Shown: in pieces, positions 1 through 6,976 of the stretch
Position numbering within the stretch: the stretch's first letter is position 1
Layout: each line of letters begins with the position of its first letter
From: Desulfonema limicola
GTDB taxonomy: Bacteria; Desulfobacterota; Desulfobacteria; Desulfobacterales; DYRC01
DNA length: 9,642 nt
NCBI GenBank assembly: GCA_020718925.1
Contig: DYRC01000147.1
Location: 1 to 9,642, forward strand
Direction of reading: 5' to 3'
Program-made: the position numbers and the translations under genes
The notes under the pieces: model-generated
Seen by the model: only the letters and a program-made list of their open reading frames with translations
The model's database searches: none
What the model was told of the DNA's origin: nothing

Positions 1-2471
1 ACCTGAATCAGATCCGCAAATCCTGCGAAAATTTTTTCAATGCCGTCCTGTTTCAGGGTTCTCATCCCGTCTTTGATTGCCTGTTCCCGCATCTGATCCA
101 CCGTAGCCTGAGACTGAATCTTATTCTTCATATCGCGGGTTCCCAGCAGAAGTTCATGGATACCCATTCGTCCGCTGTAACCGGTCTGGTTGCATTTATC
201 GCATCCCCTGGGTCTGTTCAGCGTCAGATCGGAATTATAGGGATACATCTCGTGCATTTTATTCATCTCAAAATAGTCTTTGCCGTATTCCCGAATCAGA
301 TCATCGTATTCCTGCTGATCCGGATGGTATTTTTCCTTGCAGTTTTTGCACAAAGTACGAATCAGCCGCTGTGCCAGAATACACAATACCGCGTCAGCAA
401 AGTTGAACGGGTCCATGCCCATATCCAGAAGACGGGTAATACTTTCCGGCGCACTGTTGGTATGAAGGGTGGAGAACACCAAATGTCCGGTCAGAGACGC
501 TTCGATGCCGATATGCGTGGTTTCTTTATCGCGCATTTCACCGACCATAATCACGTCCGGGTCAGCTCGCAGAAACGCACGCATGGCTCTTGCAAAGTCA
601 AAGCCGATTTTGGGCTGCACCTGTACCTGACGCAAGCCTCTTTGCGTGATTTCTACCGGGTCTTCGGCAGTCCATATTTTGGTCTCGACCTTGTTGATAT
701 ATTTCAATGCGGAATGCAGGGTGGTGGTTTTACCGGAACCCGTAGGACCGCAGACGAAAATGATGCCGTAAGGCTGACTGACGCAGCTGACAAATCCTTC
801 GTAATTGCGTTTTGAAAAGCCCATCTTATCCAGCGGCAGCGGTTCACCGGCAGCAAGAATACGCATGACAATATCTTCCACGCCGCCCTGGGTCGGAATG
901 GTTGCCACACGGAGTTCGATGTCTAATCCGCCGAATTTTTTGAATTGGATTTTTCCGTCCTGGGGCATACGGCGTTCTGCAATATCAAGCCCGGACATGA
1001 TTTTGATACGGGAGACAATGGCAGAGCGATAGATATAGGGAATCCGCATGGGATATTCCCGGCATGCGCCGTCTATCCGGGTTCGCACCAGCACATCTTC
1101 TTTGCCGGGCTGGGGTTCGACATGAATATCCGATACCCGCTGAACATACGCATCCATAATGATTTTATTGACCAATTTCACGACCGCGCTGCTTTCTTCG
1201 CTGACCAACTGAGCGTCTTCATCCGGTGCAGAACCCGCCTCAATTTCCAATCCTTTGAGAAGTTCATCTGAAATAGAGTCAATATCAAGCTCAGGCATCT
1301 CCTTTCGTTTCTTTTTGCCTGTAAATGTTTCGATAAATTCAAGGATATCTTCCTTTAACGCGACCCTGAATTCCAGAAGATCATTGGGGAACAGCGATTT
1401 GATCGCATCAATTTTGCTTAAATTATGCGGATCGTCAATGGCAATGGTTATTTTATCCCCATCCCGGCGCAGCGGAACCCAGAAATTGGTCTTTAAAAAC
1501 GGAACTTTAAGATTTTGAAGAAGAAGAACCGGCGTAGGGACATTTTCTTCATATATGACCGATGGCACTTCATAATATTTTCCCAACGATTCCAGCAGCT
1601 CTTTTTTATCTATCTTCATCACGCCCAGCATATAGTTTTCAATGCTTTCGCGCCGCTTTTTGGCTTCTTCAATTGCCTTGGCAAGCTCTTTCTGTGTCAG
1701 AAGATGTTTTTGGAGCAGATGATTGAATTTGTTGGTGGCTTGGCGGGCTGCCCGCTTCTGGTTATACATGGCAATGCCCAGGGCTTTTGCCAACTCTTTA
1801 ACCCCGTGATCGTCATTTTTGGTATAAGTATCAGCGGTTTTTTTATTGATGAGCTGCACTGCGCCCAGCAGATATTTGTGAAAAAAGATCGGACATACCA
1901 GCACCTGCCGGGTTCTGAATCCGGTTTTTTTATCCCAGCTCTGGTCAAATCTGAGTTCGGGATCAATCAATGCAAGCTCTTTGAGGTCATAAACGTCTTT
2001 GATATTAATCATCCGCTGCTTGTTCGCGGCATATCCTGCAATGCTGTTCGGCGAGACCGGAATCCGGATTTCCGCAATTTCAGAGCCGCTTTTGACTTTG
2101 GACACCAATTCCCGCTTTACGCCGTCAATCACATAAATCGTAATTCTTTCAGACTCGAAAAGATCGGCGATTTCATCTCTGAGATTGATCAGGATGTCTT
2201 CCAGATTACGCGCAGCCTGTATCTTATTGCTGATGTTCTGAAATTTGATTACAAATGCCACTTCCGGCGAAGCAGCCGGATGAGCAGCAGGTTTTCCGGC
2301 AGGCGGATGCCCCGGCGCAGACACAGGTTGCTTTGTTCCATCGCTCGGAGGAGGAACAGGTTTTGCAGGCGCATCCGGTGTAAATCCGGGCATTTTAAGA
2401 TGCGTAACCGGTGTGCTTGTGAGCTTGAGACTGGTTGTTTTGAAATCTGTCATATTCCCCAATTCCGCCAT
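1..2471 (-). CDS. GAF-domain GspE/PulE/PilB-type secretion or pilus assembly ATPase (3' end cut by window)
   Basis: The reading frame is open from about 2471 to the left edge, over 817 codons counted from the alternative Met at 2453. In that numbering, residues 22-63 are a Pro/Ala-rich linker and 80-230 look like a GAF sensor domain. A GspE/MshE N-terminal-like segment spans about 245-400, and the ATPase core runs from about 460 on. Walker A GPTGSGKT lies at 569-576. The Walker B region DVIMVGEMRD has its Glu at 639. A zinc-binding tetracysteine follows (C702/C705 and C751/C754), as in PilB/GspE. This family forms cytoplasmic hexamers that power pseudopilus or pilus assembly. Usual members are about 500-570 aa, so the GAF extension makes this one long; it presumably lets a ligand or partner modulate the ATPase (inference). 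The C-terminus is probably missing only a few residues. The start is uncertain: ATG 2471 lies 15 bp after the upstream gene and has little Shine-Dalgarno, while ATG 2453 has GGGGA only 2 nt away. No other secretion gene is in view, so T2SS versus T4P cannot be decided. Confidence 0.93.
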   Translation of the reverse strand, partial: MAELGNMTDFKTTSLKLTSTPVTHLKMPGFTPDAPAKPVPPPSDGTKQPVSAPGHPPAGKPAAHPAASPEVAFVIKFQNISNKIQAARNLEDILINLRDEIADLFESERITIYVIDGVKRELVSKVKSGSEIAEIRIPVSPNSIAGYAANKQRMINIKDVYDLKELALIDPELRFDQSWDKKTGFRTRQVLVCPIFFHKYLLGAVQLINKKTADTYTKNDDHGVKELAKALGIAMYNQKRAARQATNKFNHLLQKHLLTQKELAKAIEEAKKRRESIENYMLGVMKIDKKELLESLGKYYEVPSVIYEENVPTPVLLLQNLKVPFLKTNFWVPLRRDGDKITIAIDDPHNLSKIDAIKSLFPNDLLEFRVALKEDILEFIETFTGKKKRKEMPELDIDSISDELLKGLEIEAGSAPDEDAQLVSEESSAVVKLVNKIIMDAYVQRVSDIHVEPQPGKEDVLVRTRIDGACREYPMRIPYIYRSAIVSRIKIMSGLDIAERRMPQDGKIQFKKFGGLDIELRVATIPTQGGVEDIVMRILAAGEPLPLDKMGFSKRNYEGFVSCVSQPYGIIFVCGPTGSGKTTTLHSALKYINKVETKIWTAEDPVEITQRGLRQVQVQPKIGFDFARAMRAFLRADPDVIMVGEMRDKETTHIGIEASLTGHLVFSTLHTNSAPESITRLLDMGMDPFNFADAVLCILAQRLIRTLCKNCKEKYHPDQQEYDDLIREYGKDYFEMNKMHEMYPYNSDLTLNRPRGCDKCNQTGYSGRMGIHELLLGTRDMKNKIQSQATVDQMREQAIKDGMRTLKQDGIEKIFAGFADLIQ

Positions 2472-2486
2472 TTTTCAGGTTGTTTG

Positions 2487-2729
2487 TCAGGCATCTGTTT
2501 TTTTGTCATGTTCTTCCTGATAGCTATGATAGAACTTCCGGATTCCGCCGATAATCAGCAGAACGCCCAGCAGATAAAAACAGAAGCGTATGAAGGAAAT
2601 ATTTGCCGAAAGCTGCTGTATCTGTTCGATCTGAGACATCCTATCCGGAATCTTGAAAAATACGCCCACGCCTGCCATTGCCAGCAGTCCGCCCCATAGC
2701 CGCTGAATAAGCTTTTTGTTGTCAGACAT
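2487..2729 (-). CDS. Small two-helix membrane protein of unknown function (80 aa)
   Basis: I do not recognise a family. The 80-aa product has two hydrophobic segments, about residues 12-26 (RLWGGLLAMAGVGVFF region) and 47-66 (ending LLGVLLIIGGIRKFY), joined by a polar Gln-rich loop. Its C-terminal tail is charged (YHSYQEEHDKKTDA). A longer frame begins at ATG 2747. I prefer ATG 2729 because GAGGTG at 2740-2745 then sits 10 nt upstream as a ribosome binding site; with the first ATG that GAGGTG would lie inside the coding sequence. The gene ends 15 bp before the GAF-ATPase and shares its direction, so the two are probably one transcript, and a role at the membrane end of the ATPase's machinery is conceivable (inference from position only). 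It could equally be an unrelated small membrane protein. Confidence 0.6.
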   Translation of the reverse strand: MSDNKKLIQRLWGGLLAMAGVGVFFKIPDRMSQIEQIQQLSANISFIRFCFYLLGVLLIIGGIRKFYHSYQEEHDKKTDA

Positions 2730-2747
2730 AAAAAGAATACACCTCAC

Positions 2748-2879
2748 ATTGATAGGGTAATATCAGATTTAACATTTTCAAAAACGATTGACAACAATAT
2801 TTACACTTTTCAAAACAGCAATTATAGACTATATATGAAATATCAACGGTCAACCTTATAAATTTCAGGGAGGATAACT
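2748..2879. promoter_or_regulatory. AT-rich divergent promoter region
   Basis: This gap separates the divergently transcribed two-helix/ATPase operon (minus) and the BON-LysM gene (plus). On the plus strand, TATATA at 2830-2835 lies 17 bp after TTTTCA at 2807-2812, a passable sigma-70 pair. A consensus TTGACA at 2788-2793 has no -10 at a usable distance. On the minus strand a perfect TATAAT is read from 2826-2821, but no convincing -35 stands 16-18 bp upstream. The two -10 candidates lie close together, so the divergent promoters may interfere or be co-regulated. The assignments are visual only. Confidence 0.35.
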
Positions 2880-3395
2880 ATGGGCTTGCTTCAATTTATC
2901 AAAAATGTAGGGGATAAATTTTCCGGTAAGGTGGACGGAAAAATGATTGAAGAAAAAATCAGAAACGATCTGGGAAGTCAGATCCTTGAATTATCCGTAG
3001 AAATGGAAGAAGATCAGGCGGTTCTCAGCGGATTTTGTGAAAGCAACGATGCCAGAGAAAAAGCGGTTCTGCTCGCAGGCAATACCAAAGGCGTGTCAGG
3101 CGTCAATTATTTCAAATTCAGAGTTCAGGGCGCGGCTGATGAAAGCGATGAAGACATTGAAAAAGCGGTTGACGAGGAAGCCGCCGTTGCAGAAGAAGGA
3201 CAGGCAATACCGTCTCCCTCCGGCGATACGGATTTTTACACCATTGCATCCGGCGATACATTAAGCAAGTTGGCGAAAAAGTATTACGGAGACGCCAGCC
3301 AATATGAGGTTATTTTTGAAGCCAACCGGGAAGTTATCAAAGACCCGAATAAAATTTATGTGGGACAAACCATCAGAATCCCGAAAAATATCTGA
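2880..3395 (+). CDS. BON-LysM domain protein, Kbp/YgaU-like
   Basis: The 171-aa protein has the two-domain layout of E. coli Kbp (YgaU; 149 aa), a cytoplasmic potassium-binding protein. A BON domain covers about residues 22-82 (KMIEEKIRNDLG through VSGVNYFKF). A LysM domain covers 119-168 (YTIASGDTLSKLAKKYYG through VGQTIRIP). Between them, residues 84-116 form an unusually acidic linker (ADESDEDIEKAVDEEAA), which accounts for the extra length over Kbp. No signal peptide or lipobox is visible; the N-terminus MGLLQFIKNVGDKFSGK is amphipathic and matches the Kbp family start, so a cytoplasmic location is likely. The start is well supported by GGGAGG at 2868-2873, 6 nt before the ATG. It stands alone in its direction and converges on the MFS gene. 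Whether this homologue binds K+ cannot be read from sequence; a general stress or envelope role is the alternative. Confidence 0.88.
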   Translation: MGLLQFIKNVGDKFSGKVDGKMIEEKIRNDLGSQILELSVEMEEDQAVLSGFCESNDAREKAVLLAGNTKGVSGVNYFKFRVQGAADESDEDIEKAVDEEAAVAEEGQAIPSPSGDTDFYTIASGDTLSKLAKKYYGDASQYEVIFEANREVIKDPNKIYVGQTIRIPKNI

Positions 3396-3412
3396 ATTTT
3401 GATTTTCTGATA

Positions 3413-3476
3413 ACTGTCTGAATCATAATTCATAAGATTTTTTTGTAATTCTGCGAATCCTTCCGGTTCAGACAGT
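3413..3476. repeat. Perfect 10-bp inverted repeat between convergent genes
   Basis: ACTGTCTGAA at 3413-3422 is exactly inverted as TTCAGACAGT at 3467-3476, with a 44-bp AT-rich spacer containing a run of T (TTTTTTT near 3440). The pair fills the gap between the stops of the BON-LysM gene and the convergent MFS gene. A bidirectional terminator or mRNA 3'-end stabilising structure is the simplest reading. The long loop and the lack of a T-tract directly after the arm make it a poor canonical intrinsic terminator. Confidence 0.5.
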
Positions 3477-3481
3477 CTCAA

Positions 3482-4705
3482 TTATGCCGGACTTTGTTCT
3501 TCAGGTGGTTTCAATGCTTTGAAACTCCGATACAGAGCCAAATCGTAAATAATCTTCAAAGCTCCTGAAAGAAAAAAAGGTACGCTGATCAGCGAGGGAT
3601 TTGCAAAAAAGAGTCCGCATAACGCCGGGGATAACGATGCTCCGACTGAGCGGGAAATATTTGTAATGCCGGATGCCGCAGTCCGTTCATCCGGCGCAAC
3701 TACCGCCATTGTGTATGACTGACGGGTAGGCACATCCATCTGAGAAATACTGAAACGCACCAGCAGCACCGCAATTGCCCATTCAAGATTCGGCATCAGC
3801 GGCACTAAGCACAGCAATATATTTGACGGAATATGCGTGAACACCATAGTCCTGATAAGCCCGATATATTTTGCAAGCCGGGCAGCCGATAATGCCGAAA
3901 TTCCTGCCAGAATATTTGCCGCAAAGAAAATACTGCCCAAAACACCCGTATCGGTCCCGAATCGCAGATAAAACCAGTATGCCATCATGCTTTGAATTAT
4001 AAAACCGCCTGCAAACGCATCCAGTGCAAACAAGGCACTCAGCCGGATAACAACATTTCGGGATCGGTGAAGCCCCAGTTTGTATCCGTTATTCGCACGA
4101 TTGACAGCTTCAACAGCCGGTGAAAGCCCGATAAAAAACAGTATCAGCAATACACCGCTTGCACAGTAGCCGAACAGAATAATGCGGTATGATTCTGCTG
4201 CTGTAAATTCGGATTTTTGCAGAAATTCGGCTATCCAGCCGCTGCTTAATGCGCCGACAGCCGTAGCAAATGATCCGGCAAGATTATACCACCCGAAGCT
4301 TGATGTGCGCTTTTCATCAGGAAGAAGTTGTGAAAGCGCTGCCTGCTCAATAGAAAGAAATGGACCGATTTCATTTCCGCTCGGACTGATGATGCCGATA
4401 ATTGCAGCAATAGTCAGCAATATCGGATTGTTTGTGGAAACAAATACCGCGCCCGCGAGAGCCATCAGTACCGCACCGACAATCAGCATCCGTTTTCTGC
4501 CGATGCGGTCTGCAACTATCGTAATCCATAATGAAACAAGCACATCTCCTGCCAAAGTCAGAGACAGAAGCAGACCGATGGCATAGTCGCTCAGTCCGAT
4601 TTTTGCCAGATACAAAACCAATATGACAGACAAAAATCCGTAACCAAACAAACGGATAATGCGGGTGGAAAACAGCAGGATGATGTCTTTTTCAGAATTT
4701 GCCAT
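3482..4705 (-). CDS. MFS transporter (12-helix type)
   Basis: The 407-aa length and about twelve hydrophobic segments fit a major facilitator superfamily secondary carrier of the inner membrane. The cytoplasmic loop after helix 2 carries motif A as DRIGRKR at 66-72. A conserved helix-4/5 region reads PSGNEIGPFLSIEQAALSQLL (108-128). A hydrophilic central loop at about 195-220 separates the two halves. The C-terminal half contains RFSISQMDVPTRQSYTMAVV (317-336) and a Gly/Ser-rich SRSVGASLSP stretch, both typical of drug-efflux-like (DHA1) MFS proteins. The substrate cannot be assigned. The ATG at 4705 has a weak AGGA about 10 nt upstream. It begins 22 bp after the DUF1080-like gene in the same direction, so read-through from the ABC module is possible. 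Its sampled GC (about 48%) matches the general background rather than that module, which argues that it is a resident gene. Confidence 0.9.
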   Translation of the reverse strand: MANSEKDIILLFSTRIIRLFGYGFLSVILVLYLAKIGLSDYAIGLLLSLTLAGDVLVSLWITIVADRIGRKRMLIVGAVLMALAGAVFVSTNNPILLTIAAIIGIISPSGNEIGPFLSIEQAALSQLLPDEKRTSSFGWYNLAGSFATAVGALSSGWIAEFLQKSEFTAAESYRIILFGYCASGVLLILFFIGLSPAVEAVNRANNGYKLGLHRSRNVVIRLSALFALDAFAGGFIIQSMMAYWFYLRFGTDTGVLGSIFFAANILAGISALSAARLAKYIGLIRTMVFTHIPSNILLCLVPLMPNLEWAIAVLLVRFSISQMDVPTRQSYTMAVVAPDERTAASGITNISRSVGASLSPALCGLFFANPSLISVPFFLSGALKIIYDLALYRSFKALKPPEEQSPA

Positions 4706-4727
4706 TGTAATTTTTTCCTATAATCAA

Positions 4728-5597
4728 CTAATGTTGCCCTTTTGGCTCAGGATTGACTTTATAATCATCGAAATAAACAACACTGTCCGCTTTGGACCAG
4801 ACACCTACGCGACCGGATACGCCCTCCGGCAATGTGTGATCCAGATACAGCTTCCCATTGATGTATCCTTCGACCCTTACCGCAGACAAGATCAATTTCA
4901 GTTCATGCCATTGTTTTGATGGCGTGGAAACATTCTTGACCCATTTTACCGAGCTGCGTTTGCCCCGCTCGAATTTCCACAGCACAAGGTTGTTCTCCAG
5001 AGGATTGGCACGCAGAGTGAGGTAGTCGCCGTTTGGCTTGACGTTGAACAATATCCCCGCCGCCTGATCAATCCTCCCGTCAATTCCCTTGAAGCGCAAC
5101 GTGATTTCCCCCTGTCGAAAGTCCTCGACTCCTGAAGCCAAGGCGTAGGGGAAGTACGCGAAGGACTGAATATTGTCCAAAAACTCGGCGTAGCGTTCAC
5201 CATAAAGCGAACGGGCACGGTCGGCAATGCCGGCGGCTGTCTGTCCACGGCTCCATGCCCGACCGTCAACCACCAGCACTTTCTTGCCACCGTCCTGTCC
5301 TATGACCCAGTTGCCAACCACCGGTATGAAAGCCTGCGGCGGCGCCCCCACGGTTTCCGTCTCGAAATCCGATTGCAGGGTTCCCTGTTTGCCTGAGACT
5401 GCCGCCGCAGGACTGATAGCGGCAGGCTGTTTTGCTTCAGCCGTATGACTGACTTTGGGCAGGTATTCCAGATGTTCAGGAACCGGCGCAGGAAGTAATG
5501 CAGGAGACTGCCAAATACCCCAGCGCTTGATGCCGATAAACGCTGTGATTACAACAACCCCCACTACGAGCATGAGTTTTTTCTTGTTGAAATTCAT
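4728..5597 (-). CDS. Membrane-anchored DUF1080/LamG-like beta-sandwich protein
   Basis: The 289-aa product starts with KKK, then one helix at about 8-26 without a clear cleavage site or lipobox, so it is probably anchored with its bulk outside the cytoplasm. A Pro/Ala-rich linker follows (30-72). A concanavalin-like domain of the DUF1080/'family 16 glycoside hydrolase-like' type covers 74-282. Typical stretches are DFETETVG, QGEITLRFKGIDGRIDQAAGILF (162-184), YLTLRANPLENNLVLWKFE (192-210) and SGRVGVWSKADSVVYFDDYKV (261-281). Residues 112-148 form an extra segment rich in charged and aromatic residues before the core. I see no obvious catalytic pair, so ligand binding is more likely than hydrolysis (inference). 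The start is chosen at 5597, not the longer frame to 5699, because AAGGAG (5605-5610) lies 7 nt upstream and the ATG overlaps the permease stop as ATGA. That coupling implies it works with the ABC exporter. Sampled GC here reaches about 62%. Confidence 0.82.
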   Translation of the reverse strand: MNFNKKKLMLVVGVVVITAFIGIKRWGIWQSPALLPAPVPEHLEYLPKVSHTAEAKQPAAISPAAAVSGKQGTLQSDFETETVGAPPQAFIPVVGNWVIGQDGGKKVLVVDGRAWSRGQTAAGIADRARSLYGERYAEFLDNIQSFAYFPYALASGVEDFRQGEITLRFKGIDGRIDQAAGILFNVKPNGDYLTLRANPLENNLVLWKFERGKRSSVKWVKNVSTPSKQWHELKLILSAVRVEGYINGKLYLDHTLPEGVSGRVGVWSKADSVVYFDDYKVNPEPKGQH

Positions 5598-6976
5598 AAA
5601 ATTTCTCCTTTTGTTATGTTCTTTCTGATGATTCCCGTGCCGCAATGCGTCCGGTACCAAAAAAACAGGACGGCAAGAGGCAACAAGACATAAAACCATA
5701 ATTTCGCCCAGCGGGTATCCACGATAAGGGGATAGCCGGAGTAGGTGTCCGTCTCCTCTGCAATAGGGCGTTTCAGTCCTGCTATCTCGAAAATGAGCGG
5801 CAATACTTCTTTTTCGCTCGTGGAGCGGCTCATCGCCTCCCGTCCATTGTAGCGATAGACAATCTGCCCGTATTGATCACCACTGCCGGTCAACGCTCGG
5901 TTCATTCCAACATCCGCAAATGCGATTTTCACATTTTGCATGATCATTTTCAGTTTATCAAGGATACTACGCTGTAGGTCATAGAGACGCGGGTCTTCGG
6001 GGGTGAGGTGAACTCCGATGTACAGTTGCTCCCTCATGGAACTCAGCATGACCTCGTCGGTTACTGAGAAGGAATTGCGGCGTTCCTCAGTGGCATCACA
6101 GAACAGTTTAACCTGAGCTGCCGCCGTAATTGCGATTGCCGCCATAATAATCACTACAGTTGTGCGTCCCCAACGATACAGGGCAGAACGCCCCGGATGA
6201 ATCCAGATTCCGGTCAGTGTCGTAAAGCAAAGTACCGCCAGAAGCGAGCTGACAGCCGTACCCAATGAGAAAACGCCGCGTTCAAATGTCCGCAAAACAG
6301 ATGTCAGGGAAAGTTCCGACAGGCTCCTGAGCAAGCCATCGTCCCCCGCTGATGCGAAGTCCAGTACCCAGAATCCGATGGTTACGCCCAGTGTGGCGAT
6401 GGCTGCGCTCGCTGTGTCTTCCGATACGGACGCCGCGACAAGCGATATACCGGCAATCACCATAGCATACAAGAAATGACCGAGAATCAGATTCGTAACC
6501 TCAAAGGCGCTGATATGACCGCCCACTGCCCACCAAAAACACAGAGCAGACATGCAAGGCAGGAGCATGAACATCCATGCCGCGACACCTGCGGTCAGCT
6601 TGGCGGCGATGAGAACAGGCATGGGATAGGGCAACTGGATAAGCATTTTGAGGGCGCCCGATTGCTTTTCGGCGCCCACCATGCGTATGACAACAAAAGG
6701 ATATAGGAAGGTGGCTGCAAGATACAAAGCGCCGAATGTGGGTACGAAAATCCCGTCCAGAGGCGAAAGTCCGCGGGCTAACTCAGGCAGCTTTAAGGCG
6801 GAACGGCTTACTTCCGAATAGAGGGTTAGTGCCTGGATGAAACTATATCCGGTCAGGAAAAGCACGATGACGATTCCCGTCCATAACGCCCTTCCGAGAA
6901 ACATATCCCGCAATTCCTTCATTATCAGTGGCAGAATAGACACTTTACCGGCGACATGACTGTTATGACAGTTCAA
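5594..6976 (-). CDS. ABC-2-type permease with GldG-like extracytoplasmic domain
   Basis: This is the membrane subunit partnering the ATPase encoded just upstream. Counted from the TTG at 6976 (460 aa), it has an ABC-2 topology. The N-terminal coupling region PLIMKELRDMFLGRALW precedes helix 1 (33-53). Further helices lie near 76-98, 121-152, 162-184, 190-208, 237-260 and 272-290. A soluble domain of about 130 residues follows (292-420), then a last helix (425-442) and a basic tail. The soluble part (SMREQLYIGVHLTPEDPRL, QIVYRYNGREAMSRSTSEKE) resembles the auxiliary domain of gliding-type ABC systems (GldG/ABC_transp_aux), here fused to the permease. Start: AGGAGG at 6983-6988 sits 6 nt before TTG 6976, inside the ATPase gene, giving a 14-bp overlap. 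The frame extends to ATG 7033, and GTG 6943 or ATG 6922 are alternatives without good ribosome binding sites. The substrate is unknown. Confidence 0.82.
   Translation of the reverse strand: MNCHNSHVAGKVSILPLIMKELRDMFLGRALWTGIVIVLFLTGYSFIQALTLYSEVSRSALKLPELARGLSPLDGIFVPTFGALYLAATFLYPFVVIRMVGAEKQSGALKMLIQLPYPMPVLIAAKLTAGVAAWMFMLLPCMSALCFWWAVGGHISAFEVTNLILGHFLYAMVIAGISLVAASVSEDTASAAIATLGVTIGFWVLDFASAGDDGLLRSLSELSLTSVLRTFERGVFSLGTAVSSLLAVLCFTTLTGIWIHPGRSALYRWGRTTVVIIMAAIAITAAAQVKLFCDATEERRNSFSVTDEVMLSSMREQLYIGVHLTPEDPRLYDLQRSILDKLKMIMQNVKIAFADVGMNRALTGSGDQYGQIVYRYNGREAMSRSTSEKEVLPLIFEIAGLKRPIAEETDTYSGYPLIVDTRWAKLWFYVLLPLAVLFFWYRTHCGTGIIRKNITKGEIL

Noticed and set aside
156..815. Plus-strand 219-aa open frame
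   Set aside because: It is antisense to the ATPase core, including the Walker B and cysteine motifs, which are clear on the minus strand. It has no ribosome binding site or domain of its own.
1515..2699. Plus-strand 394-aa open frame
   Set aside because: It lies opposite the GAF-ATPase, is rich in Phe, Arg, Cys and His with no domain pattern, and extends across the two-helix gene. It is an antisense shadow.
2788..2793. TTGACA as the -35 box for the BON-LysM gene
   Set aside because: The hexamer is perfect, but nothing resembling a -10 lies 15-19 bp downstream; the nearest good candidate is far beyond.
3482..4705. MFS carrier as a ChrA-type chromate pump linked to ChrB
   Set aside because: It has MFS motif A and a twelve-helix layout, not the CHR-family fold, and lies more than 3 kb from chrB with another module between them.
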